From contig JAADFT010000163.1 of assembly GCA_013152765.1 (NCBI GenBank), positions 1 to 5,745 on the forward strand: a stretch of DNA of 5,745 bases. Direction: 5' to 3'. Numbering within the stretch: position 1 is the first letter of the stretch; each line of letters opens with the position of its first letter. The stretch is from Calditrichota bacterium. Its GTDB lineage: Bacteria > Zhuqueibacterota > Zhuqueibacteria > Oleimicrobiales > Geothermoviventaceae. This document shows, piece after piece, positions 1 to 5,692 of this stretch. The position numbers and the translations under genes are program-made. Below the pieces are notes generated by a model. The model was not told where the DNA came from and did no database searches. It saw only the letters and a list, made by a program, of their open reading frames with translations.

Positions 1-638
1 ATGGCCTTGTCGATCACCCGGTGTACTTTGCGAAGTTCCTCCATCAGGTTCTTCTTGGTGTGCAGACGCCCGGCGGTGTCGATGATCACAATATCCACGT
101 CTCGCGCCTGACCCGCCTGAACCGCGTCGTACGCAACGGCCGCTGGATCAGCTCCTGGCTTAGAGCGAACGATCTGGGCGCCAGCTCGTTCTGCCCAGAT
201 TTCGAGCTGATCGCCAGCCGCAGCCCGAAACGTGTCCGCAGCGGCCAGCAGCACTTTCTTGCCCTGGCTTGTGTAGCGCGCCGCCAGTTTACCAATCGTG
301 GTCGTCTTGCCACTGCCGTTCACGCCCACAACCATGATCACATGCGGGCGCTGTCCTTCCGGGCGGGTTGTTTGCTGCTGAGCCCCAGCGAGAAGGCCTT
401 CCACCTCCTGACGCAACACGTCGAGGAGGTCTCCCGACGACGAGTCCGCCCTGCGAAGCCGTTCCAGCAGGACTTCAGTCAGTTCAGGACCAACGTCGCC
501 TGCAATCAGCAGCTCCTCGATTTCCTCCAGCTCTTCGTCGCTGACCACAGACCGTCCCTTCAACAGCTTGCCCACACTTCCGAGCAAGCCGGAACGCGTT
601 TTTTCAAGTCCCTTCGAGAATTTCGAGAACAGGTTCAC
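1..638 (-). CDS. ftsY: Signal recognition particle receptor FtsY, 3' end beyond window
   Basis: FtsY is the SRP receptor GTPase. It docks ribosome-nascent chain-SRP complexes at the inner membrane for delivery to SecYEG. The 212 visible residues show the NG architecture. A basic, probably amphipathic N-terminal helix (MNLFSKFSKGLEKTR) and a helical N domain (to about residue 95) are followed by the G domain. G1 is GVNGSGKTT (105-113), DTFRAAA is at 135-141 and G3 DTAGR at 187-191. G4 (TKLD) and the closing helix, roughly 90 residues, lie outside the window. There is no long acidic A domain, so this is the short form. The start is GTG at 638: an in-frame TAG sits directly before it (641-639), and GAGG at 647-644 gives 5-nt spacing. 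It lies 20 nt after pgsA and is probably cotranscribed. The identification is firm. Confidence 0.97.
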   Translation of the reverse strand, partial: MNLFSKFSKGLEKTRSGLLGSVGKLLKGRSVVSDEELEEIEELLIAGDVGPELTEVLLERLRRADSSSGDLLDVLRQEVEGLLAGAQQQTTRPEGQRPHVIMVVGVNGSGKTTTIGKLAARYTSQGKKVLLAAADTFRAAAGDQLEIWAERAGAQIVRSKPGADPAAVAYDAVQAGQARDVDIVIIDTAGRLHTKKNLMEELRKVHRVIDKA

Positions 639-658
639 CTAAGCCTCGCACCCTTCCG

Positions 659-1273
659 TCACTTCGCCGATTCAACGCTAACTACTTCTTCGCGGCTGGA
701 CTCTCCCGTTGCCGTTTCCGCCGGGGGCACGGGGATCTTGCCCCGGAGCACGCCCACGAACCGCACTGTGTACGCCACACCGCTGACCACCACCCCGATC
801 GCCGACGCGTAGATGCTGACCTGCTTCAGCGGCTCGATGTCGAACAGGAACACGAAAACCGTCGCGATCAGCACCGCCACAGCCGCCTTGCCGATGGCGG
901 TCGATTCGGTGACGCGCTTGTAGCGGCTCAGGATGAAAAGCCCGGCCAACAAAATTAGCACGTCGCGGCCGACCACAAGCCCCACGAGCCAGAGCGGCAA
1001 CGCACGCTGCCAGGCCAAAAGCACAAAAAGCCCGCCGACGCAGATTTTGTCGACCACAGGATCCAGCACACGCCCGAGCTCGCTTTTCTGGTGGTAGTGG
1101 CGGGCGATGTAGCCGTCCAGAATGTCCGTCAGGGCCATCAGGGCGAGGAAAAACGCCGCCTGCAAATTGCCCTTGACCCCGCCTCGCACTACCGACGAAG
1201 CCGTCGGAATGAAAAGCACAAGACGTGTCAGCGTCAACAAATTCGGAATCGTGAAAACTCTCTTTTGCGTCAC
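659..1273 (-). CDS. pgsA: CDP-diacylglycerol--glycerol-3-phosphate 3-phosphatidyltransferase (PgsA family)
   Basis: The predicted integral membrane enzyme transfers the phosphatidyl group of CDP-diacylglycerol to glycerol-3-phosphate, making phosphatidylglycerophosphate, the precursor of phosphatidylglycerol and cardiolipin. The complete CDP-alcohol phosphatidyltransferase signature is present: D50xxD53G54xxA57R58, then G67, D71 and D75, the metal- and substrate-binding aspartates. The N-terminal FTIPNLLTLTRLVL (7-20) is typical of PgsA, and about five or six hydrophobic segments span the 204 residues. The last 25 residues are hydrophilic and Glu/Ser-rich. The start is GTG at 1273 with GGGAAGGG (1287-1280) six nt upstream. 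It sits 18 nt after the reductase gene and 20 nt before ftsY. Superfamily members use different alcohols (inositol, archaetidyl acceptors and others), so the acceptor, and whether the lipid is diacyl or isoprenoid, is inferred from overall resemblance. Confidence 0.88.
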   Translation of the reverse strand: MTQKRVFTIPNLLTLTRLVLFIPTASSVVRGGVKGNLQAAFFLALMALTDILDGYIARHYHQKSELGRVLDPVVDKICVGGLFVLLAWQRALPLWLVGLVVGRDVLILLAGLFILSRYKRVTESTAIGKAAVAVLIATVFVFLFDIEPLKQVSIYASAIGVVVSGVAYTVRFVGVLRGKIPVPPAETATGESSREEVVSVESAK

Positions 1274-1291
1274 AGTCGGCCCTTCCCTGGC

Positions 1292-2476
1292 TCACCCGAC
1301 AAACACGCGGGCTACATCCAGAAGCAGTTTTGGCTGTTTCATCAGCGCGACCCGGAACATGCGCTTCAACGTGATTTCGTCCGGCGCCAGACCCTGCAGC
1401 GCCTTGGCCGTGCGGTTCAGTTCGTCGTCCGTCAGTCGGAAGATGCCCTCTTTGATACGGTAAAAAAGGCGGTGGGTCTTGCCGACTTCCCGATCCCACT
1501 CCCGCACGTACTTGCGAAGCCGCTTTTCGGACACGTCGCCCTCGCGGATGGCCTCCGCCGCCACGCGACCTGCGATTTTCCCGGCAATCATTCCTGGAGC
1601 AATCCCACCGCCGGACACCGGATTGGCCTGGTGCGCGGCGTCGCCCACAAGCATCAGTCCGTCCGTCACCAGCTTCTCCACCGTTCCCGAGCACGGCACG
1701 CCGCCTGCCACCGTCGTCAGAATCGCAGCACCCGGGAAGTGTTTGTCGAGCAGATCCTGCAGGTAGTCAATTGGCTTGCGGGTGGCGGAAAAGTCGCCAG
1801 ACAGTCCGAGCCCCACATTCGCCAGTCCGTTCCCCTTTGGAAAAACCCAGGCGTAGCCGCCGGGCGCCACCTGACTGCCGAAGAAAAAGTAGAAGCGGTC
1901 CGTTTCGGCCTCCACCCGGGCAGCTGTCACCTGCACGCACGTTTCCATGTCGTGCATCTTGGTGAGCGTTTTGAGTCCGGCCCAGCGGCCCACGCGCGAT
2001 TCGACACCGTCGGCGCCGATTACCACCTTCGCCGAAACTTCCACCTCGCGGCCGATGTGACGCACCCGCACGCCAGCCACGCGGCCCTCGCTGTCGCGAA
2101 GCAAATCGTACGCGTACGCCTTGGTCCAGACCTCCGCACCCGCGTCGGCGGCCATCTGGGCGAGCTCGTAGTCGAAGATCTTCCGATTCAGAACAAAGCC
2201 GCGATCGCTGCCCACGTGCACGAGAACGTGGAGTCCGCTGGGCGAAATGAATTCCGCGTTCTGGACCGTGTTCATGATCCAGTGCGGACGCGGCTCCAGG
2301 ACCTTCCGCAGCGAACTTTCCCCAACCCCCTCTGCGCACCGAACGGGAATGCCCACTTCGCGGTCCTTTTCGAGAAGAAGCACGCTGACACCGTTCTCGG
2401 CAGCCAAACGCGCTGCCGTCGAGCCGGCCGGCCCCGCTCCGACAACCACAACGTCGACACTCACGCGCTCACTCAT
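1292..2476 (-). CDS. Geranylgeranyl reductase family FAD-dependent oxidoreductase
   Basis: This 394-residue flavoprotein belongs to the family that saturates isoprenoid double bonds: archaeal digeranylgeranylglycerophospholipid reductases, plant and bacterial ChlP/BchP, and mycobacterial MenJ. Visible features, in order, are the FAD dinucleotide-binding GAGPAG (13-18) with E36 ending beta-2; the RCAEG segment with C47, where archaeal members carry a conserved Cys; GADG (154-157); the family hallmark PxxYxWxFP at P205-P213 (GGYAWVFPKG); and the second FAD motif GDAAH (278-282) followed by NPVSGGGI. The length is normal. There is no clear NAD(P)H site, in keeping with ferredoxin as donor in many relatives. 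The ATG at 2476 overlaps the ferredoxin stop by 8 nt, with GGAG (2487-2484) 7 nt upstream, so the two are translationally coupled. The neighbouring UbiA-type prenyltransferase suggests the substrate is that enzyme's prenylated product. The exact substrate cannot be read from sequence. Confidence 0.9.
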   Translation of the reverse strand: MSERVSVDVVVVGAGPAGSTAARLAAENGVSVLLLEKDREVGIPVRCAEGVGESSLRKVLEPRPHWIMNTVQNAEFISPSGLHVLVHVGSDRGFVLNRKIFDYELAQMAADAGAEVWTKAYAYDLLRDSEGRVAGVRVRHIGREVEVSAKVVIGADGVESRVGRWAGLKTLTKMHDMETCVQVTAARVEAETDRFYFFFGSQVAPGGYAWVFPKGNGLANVGLGLSGDFSATRKPIDYLQDLLDKHFPGAAILTTVAGGVPCSGTVEKLVTDGLMLVGDAAHQANPVSGGGIAPGMIAGKIAGRVAAEAIREGDVSEKRLRKYVREWDREVGKTHRLFYRIKEGIFRLTDDELNRTAKALQGLAPDEITLKRMFRVALMKQPKLLLDVARVFVG

Positions 2477-2651
2477 CCTTCATCTCCAGCGCTTCGATTG
2501 GACAGATGTCGATGCAGAACCGGCACAAAATGCAGGTTTCAGCGTCAATCCTGAGCTCCGTTTCCGTGAGCTCCATGCAATCCACCGGGCACACGCCAAC
2601 GCACGTGCCACAGAGGTCGCACAGGTCCCTTTTCACAGCCACCAGGCTCAA
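2469..2651 (-). CDS. Small 2[4Fe-4S] ferredoxin, likely electron donor to the adjacent reductase
   Basis: This 60-residue soluble electron carrier has two complete cluster motifs, C11xxC14xxC17xxxC21P and C40xxC43xxC46xxxC50P, as in clostridial-type ferredoxins binding two [4Fe-4S] clusters. An additional Cys, C25 (CPVDCMEL), is not part of either motif. There are no extra domains, so it is a free-standing shuttle rather than an enzyme subunit. The start is TTG at 2651, supported by a consensus AAGGAGG at 2664-2658 with 6-nt spacing; in-frame GTG codons at 2642 and 2636 are worse placed. The last codons overlap the start of the geranylgeranyl reductase gene by 8 nt, which implies coupled expression and a partnership. 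A ferredoxin encoded beside a geranylgeranyl reductase is known from Methanosarcina, where it supports complete reduction of archaeal lipid chains. Donation to the neighbour here is inferred from context. Confidence 0.93.
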   Translation of the reverse strand: MSLVAVKRDLCDLCGTCVGVCPVDCMELTETELRIDAETCILCRFCIDICPIEALEMKDE

Positions 2652-2657
2652 ATGGCT

Positions 2658-2664
2658 CCTCCTT
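2658..2664 (-). promoter_or_regulatory. Shine-Dalgarno site fixing the ferredoxin TTG start
   Basis: A consensus AAGGAGG lies 6 nt before TTG at 2651. It decides between TTG 2651 and the later in-frame GTG codons at 2642 and 2636, and gives a protein with ten residues before the first cluster cysteine. Confidence 0.8.
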
Positions 2665-2717
2665 CTGTCAAGACGGGTTACCCGGTCAGGGAAACTGCCC
2701 TCGCGCCTCTCCGGGGT

Positions 2718-3647
2718 TTACGTCTCCAGACTCGGGTAGTTCAGACCAAAGCGCTTCTTGTAGTACCACTTCGACGCGCCAAACACCAGGACCAGCAGCA
2801 GCAGGTAGCCCGGGTAGGCAATGCAAACCGTCAGCGAAAGCAGCAAAATGCTCATTTTGGTGGCGCGGAGTACGTCGTCCCGCGCACCGCGGCTGGCTGC
2901 CACAGCAAAAAGCGGCAGCGAAGCCACGGCCGGGAAAAGAATCACCAGGTCGCGGTTGAAAGCACCGGCTACCACCGAAAACGCCACCGCCGCCAGGGCC
3001 CAGGTTCGGGTAGCCTTGTCACCGTAAGCTACCACAAAGGTGATCTTGCCCGACGCCCGGTCGCCTGGCTCGTCCGGGATCGTGGTCAGAAAGTAGACCG
3101 AGACAACGGCCAGAATGTACGGGATTGCGTACTGAAAGGCAACCGGATGCCAGGCGTTGCCGACGCCCCAGCCAGCCAGAAACACGAAAAGTGCACCGAA
3201 GGCGTTCGAGAAAAGCCCGAAAAAGGGGCGATTTTTCCACAACCAGGGGCGGTAGCTGTACGCCACTCCACCCACGAAGAACAGCAGCCCCAGAATGACG
3301 AAGAGCGTCACGTCCAGCCACAAGGCCAGAAGCAGCCCAAGCGCCAGCAAGGCGTACGCCTCGAGGTTCGCCGTGCGTCGCCGAATCTCGCCGCGAGCGA
3401 TCAGGTACAGTTTGTTGTTGGCCAGATCGGTTTCGACGTCCTGGAGCTGGTTGACGACAAACACAGCGCCCATCACGGCCGAAACCGCTGCGCCGAAGAG
3501 CCAGATGCGCCACCAGGGCACTTCGTACGCGACCGGCAGAAAACGCAACTGAGCCCAGCGCCCGGCAAGGAAAACGGTCCACACTGCCACGAAAAGCGTG
3601 GGCCGCAACACAAACACGTAGTCCAGAACGCGCAAAAAACTCCCCAT
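2718..3647 (-). CDS. UbiA-superfamily membrane prenyltransferase
   Basis: This intramembrane enzyme transfers a polyprenyl group from its diphosphate to an acceptor. The 309-residue product has about eight to nine hydrophobic helices and both Mg-diphosphate motifs of the superfamily: NxxxDxxxD at N66-D74 (NQLQDVETD) and DxxxD at D192-D196 (PDEPGDRASGK). YSYRPWLWKNR (130-140) matches the conserved loop after the second helix pair. GDRASGK plus VVAYG resembles the second motif of chlorophyll synthase, homogentisate prenyltransferase and DGGGP synthase branches. ATG at 3647 was chosen because the hydrophobic core begins about 10 residues later and a GGGAGG precedes it, though 14 nt away. In-frame TTG 3689 would add 14 unlikely residues and has no Shine-Dalgarno sequence. 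It follows purF by 50 nt and precedes the ferredoxin/reductase pair by 66 nt, pointing to a prenylated product that is later reduced. The acceptor (aromatic ring, tetrapyrrole or glyceryl phosphate) is not assignable. Confidence 0.88.
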   Translation of the reverse strand: MGSFLRVLDYVFVLRPTLFVAVWTVFLAGRWAQLRFLPVAYEVPWWRIWLFGAAVSAVMGAVFVVNQLQDVETDLANNKLYLIARGEIRRRTANLEAYALLALGLLLALWLDVTLFVILGLLFFVGGVAYSYRPWLWKNRPFFGLFSNAFGALFVFLAGWGVGNAWHPVAFQYAIPYILAVVSVYFLTTIPDEPGDRASGKITFVVAYGDKATRTWALAAVAFSVVAGAFNRDLVILFPAVASLPLFAVAASRGARDDVLRATKMSILLLSLTVCIAYPGYLLLLVLVFGASKWYYKKRFGLNYPSLET

Positions 3648-3657
3648 CGTTTGCAGC

Positions 3658-3670
3658 GAAGCCTCCCTTC
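3658..3670 (-). promoter_or_regulatory. Small hairpin with Shine-Dalgarno in the loop, upstream of the UbiA-family gene
   Basis: On the minus strand GAAG (3670-3667) and CTTC (3661-3658) can pair, leaving GGAGG (3666-3662) as a five-base loop. The loop is the Shine-Dalgarno candidate for ATG 3647, which is 14 nt away, an unusually long linear spacing. The stem is only 4 bp, so chance is a real possibility. It mirrors the arrangement before purF. Confidence 0.3.
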
Positions 3671-3697
3671 CCAAAGGCACAGTCGGCAACCCGGGAC

Positions 3698-5119
3698 CTA
3701 CACGTCCTCGGCCTCGGGTTCGAGCTGGTGTTTGTCCATCCCCTCTTCAGGCGGCACCGGGTACTCGCCCGTGAAGCAGGCCGTGCAGTAGCCGCCTTTC
3801 TCGTGCGGTACCGCGCCGAGCAACCCCTCCAGTGAGAGGTACTCGAGGCTGTCGGCCCCGATGAACTGGCGAATTTCTTCCACCGACATGTTCGCCGCGA
3901 TCAGCTCGTCCCTGGTCGGGAAATCCATGCCGTAGTAGCACGGCGAAATGATCGGCGGCGACGACACCCGCACGTGCACCTCCTTCGCCCCTGCTTTGCG
4001 GAGCAGCGTCACAAGCTGGCGCATGGTGGTACCGCGCACGATCGAATCCTCGATCACCACCACGCGCCGCCCTTCCAAGACACCCCGGACCGGGTTGAAT
4101 TTGACGCGGACGCTGAAATCGCGCAGAGCCTGCGTCGGGTGGATGAAGGTGCGTCCGATGTAGTGGTTGCGGATCAAACCGATCTCGAACTTGATGCCCG
4201 TACGGCGCGAGTAGCCAATTGCCGCCGTGTTGGAGCTGTCTGGCACCGAGATCACGATGTCCGCATCGACGGGGTGCTCTAAAGCCAGGTTCTTGCCGAG
4301 TTTGCGACGGCACTTGTCCACGTTGTCGGAGAAAATGACGCTGTCCGGCCTGGCGAAGTAGACGTACTCGAAGATGCACGCGTGTCGCGGCGCCTTCTTC
4401 GGCAGGAAGTAGCTGTGCGGTCCCTCGCGGTCGATCACCAGCACCTCGCCAGGTTCGATCTCGCGCAGGTACTCGGCGCCGATCAGGTCGAACGCGCACG
4501 TTTCGGAAGCGACCACGTAGGTGCCCATCTTGCGGCCCAGATTGAGCGGGCGGAAACCGTGTGGGTCGCGAGCCGCAATCAATTGGTCCAGCGTCATCAG
4601 CACCATCGAGAACGCGCCTTCCACCTGCGAAAGCGCGTCGACGATCTTGTCGATCAACGTGGGAGCCGATGAGCGGGCGATCAGGTGCGTCACCACCTCC
4701 GTGTCGGTGGAGGTCTGGAAAATCGAGCCCTTTTGCTCCAGTTCGCGGCGCAACCTGCCGGCGTTCGTCAGGTTCCCGTTGTGACCGAGGGCGATCGGCC
4801 CCTCTTTGCATTTCACCAGCAGCGGCTGCGCGTTGACGAACAGGCTCGACCCCGTGGTGGAGTAACGGTTGTGACCGATGGCGATCGTGCCTTCCAGTTT
4901 CTCCAGCGAACGCACATCTGCGAACACGTCCGCCACCAGTCCCATGCCCACATGTCGGTGCATTTTCTCGCCGGTGCTGGTCACGATTCCGGCGCTCTCC
5001 TGCCCCCGGTGTTGCAGCGCAAAAAGCCCCAGGTAAGCTAAACGTGCGGCGTCGCGGTGGCCGTAGATGCCCACGACACCGCAGTTGGACTTCGGTTTGT
5101 CAGACTCGCAACAGGTCAT
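3698..5119 (-). CDS. purF: Amidophosphoribosyltransferase, Fe-S cluster type
   Basis: PurF makes 5-phosphoribosylamine from PRPP and glutamine, the first committed step of purine synthesis, in the cytoplasm. The 473-residue product has an N-terminal Ntn-hydrolase glutaminase domain: a 12-residue propeptide, then C13GVVGIYG, whose cysteine becomes the catalytic N-terminus after cleavage. NRYSTTG (84-90), GHNGNL (112-117) and STDTE (137-141) follow. The C-terminal phosphoribosyltransferase domain carries the PRPP loop VIEDSIVRGTT (355-365). C248 (CIFEYVYFARPDS), C394 (PCYYG), C445 and C448 (CTACFTGEYP) match the four [4Fe-4S] ligands of Bacillus subtilis PurF, so this is the oxygen-sensitive, self-processing class. 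ATG 5119 is chosen because it gives the usual short propeptide; the open frame continuing upstream has no family homology. AAGGAGG is 14 nt away inside a hairpin loop. It lies 43 nt after the DUF2279-like gene. Confidence 0.97.
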   Translation of the reverse strand: MTCCESDKPKSNCGVVGIYGHRDAARLAYLGLFALQHRGQESAGIVTSTGEKMHRHVGMGLVADVFADVRSLEKLEGTIAIGHNRYSTTGSSLFVNAQPLLVKCKEGPIALGHNGNLTNAGRLRRELEQKGSIFQTSTDTEVVTHLIARSSAPTLIDKIVDALSQVEGAFSMVLMTLDQLIAARDPHGFRPLNLGRKMGTYVVASETCAFDLIGAEYLREIEPGEVLVIDREGPHSYFLPKKAPRHACIFEYVYFARPDSVIFSDNVDKCRRKLGKNLALEHPVDADIVISVPDSSNTAAIGYSRRTGIKFEIGLIRNHYIGRTFIHPTQALRDFSVRVKFNPVRGVLEGRRVVVIEDSIVRGTTMRQLVTLLRKAGAKEVHVRVSSPPIISPCYYGMDFPTRDELIAANMSVEEIRQFIGADSLEYLSLEGLLGAVPHEKGGYCTACFTGEYPVPPEEGMDKHQLEPEAEDV

Positions 5120-5123
5120 TTCG

Positions 5124-5146
5124 GTGAACTCAGCCTCCTTGTTCAC
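5124..5146 (-). promoter_or_regulatory. Hairpin presenting the purF Shine-Dalgarno in its loop
   Basis: GTGAAC (5146-5141) and GTTCAC (5129-5124) form a perfect 6-bp inverted repeat around an 11-nt loop that holds the consensus AAGGAGG (5140-5134). The purF ATG follows 4 nt after the 3' arm. The linear Shine-Dalgarno to ATG distance is 14 nt, longer than usual. The structure could tune purF translation or merely expose the site. No PurR-type box or purine riboswitch is seen in the 43-nt gap. The pairing is seen directly; the function is inferred and may be chance. Confidence 0.4.
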
Positions 5147-5162
5147 ATCTGCGCGTGTTGCC

Positions 5163-5690
5163 TTACGGCTCTCCTCCGAAAACCACCCCGTCGGGCACAG
5201 CCACAAGCGCCGTACCAACAACGCACCCCAGGAGATCCGCCGCCAGATCCTTCCAGCTCGCCGTGCCGCGCGGGCAACGTGCGTCGCGCACCTCTTTCGC
5301 AATTCCGAACGCAAAGCCGAAAACCAGCCCGAATTGCTGCGACGGGCGGTTGCGCCACTCACGTTCGCGACGCGCCACGTAGTAGCCAAACGCGCTCAGA
5401 AAAGCGCTTGCAGCAAAGTGAGCGGCTTTGTCCCTGGCCAGCCAGCGGTCGGTGAGGCGTTCTCGTTGCGGAAGTAGGTGTTTTCCCGGGCCGTCGAGAA
5501 CGGACGCCTTGCCCGCCCTCGCCGTCAGCGCAGACGCCGAAAACGGAGCTGACGCAACGACGCGGAGCTCGTCCGTTTTCCGCTGCGCCCGGGCTTCCGG
5601 CTTGCCGCCCCGGGCCAGCACGGGCTCACCCGCAACCACCAGCGCCGCCACTACGACGGCCAGCGCCACTGCCGCCTCAGGCAAACGCAC
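5163..5690 (-). CDS. Predicted exported or membrane protein resembling DUF2279/YfiM
   Basis: The product is 175 residues. The N-terminus is hydrophobic after a short Arg-containing start (about 6-21), with a possible signal peptidase site after VLA (24-26). No lipobox Cys is present, unlike E. coli YfiM. A polar, low-complexity linker spans about 27-78. The C-terminal domain shows DKxxHF (D87, K88, H91, F92), a hydrophobic segment, GIAKExxD (129-136) and SWKDLAADLLG (145-155), the spaced charged motifs I associate with DUF2279/YfiM and, more loosely, VanZ-like proteins. Biochemical function is unknown. The GTG at 5690 starts 2 nt after the stop of the preceding gene, with only weak GGGG upstream; TTG 5684 is an alternative. 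It ends 43 nt before purF. The coding call is supported by the close spacing on both sides. The family call rests on motif memory only. Confidence 0.65.
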   Translation of the reverse strand: MRLPEAAVALAVVVAALVVAGEPVLARGGKPEARAQRKTDELRVVASAPFSASALTARAGKASVLDGPGKHLLPQRERLTDRWLARDKAAHFAASAFLSAFGYYVARREREWRNRPSQQFGLVFGFAFGIAKEVRDARCPRGTASWKDLAADLLGCVVGTALVAVPDGVVFGGEP

Positions 5691-5692
5691 GG

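Noticed and set aside
21..812. 263-codon open frame on the plus strand
   Set aside because: It is antisense to ftsY and the pgsA tail, with no motifs.
1091..2554. 487-codon open frame on the plus strand
   Set aside because: It is antisense to pgsA, the reductase and the ferredoxin, whose minus-strand products have intact family motifs. Its His/Arg-rich translation has no recognisable domain; long antisense frames are expected in GC-rich DNA.
2666..2671. TTGACA resembling a -35 box before the ferredoxin
   Set aside because: It runs straight into the Shine-Dalgarno and start codon, leaving no room for a -10 box and leader.
2672..2687. Hairpin GAC-C-GGG-TAA-CCC-GTC as a terminator between the UbiA-family gene and the ferredoxin
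   Set aside because: The stem is short with a bulged C and a 3-nt loop, and no T tract follows on the minus strand. It lies 8 nt before the Shine-Dalgarno; at most a weak leader structure.
3648..3689. TTG at 3689 as the start of the UbiA-family protein
   Set aside because: No Shine-Dalgarno precedes it, and the added 14 residues are not typical of the family; ATG 3647 sits right before the first helix.
2247..3791. 514-codon open frame on the plus strand
   Set aside because: It runs antisense across the reductase, ferredoxin, UbiA-family gene and the purF end, ignoring all their boundaries. The translation is Gln/His/Arg-rich and unlike any family.
3747..4811. 354-codon minus-strand frame inside purF
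   Set aside because: It is an out-of-frame shadow of purF; the purF frame carries all catalytic and Fe-S residues.
5120..5389. N-terminal extension of PurF to an upstream start at 5389
   Set aside because: The extension is Arg-rich, overlaps the DUF2279-like gene, and would bury the short propeptide that normally precedes the catalytic Cys.
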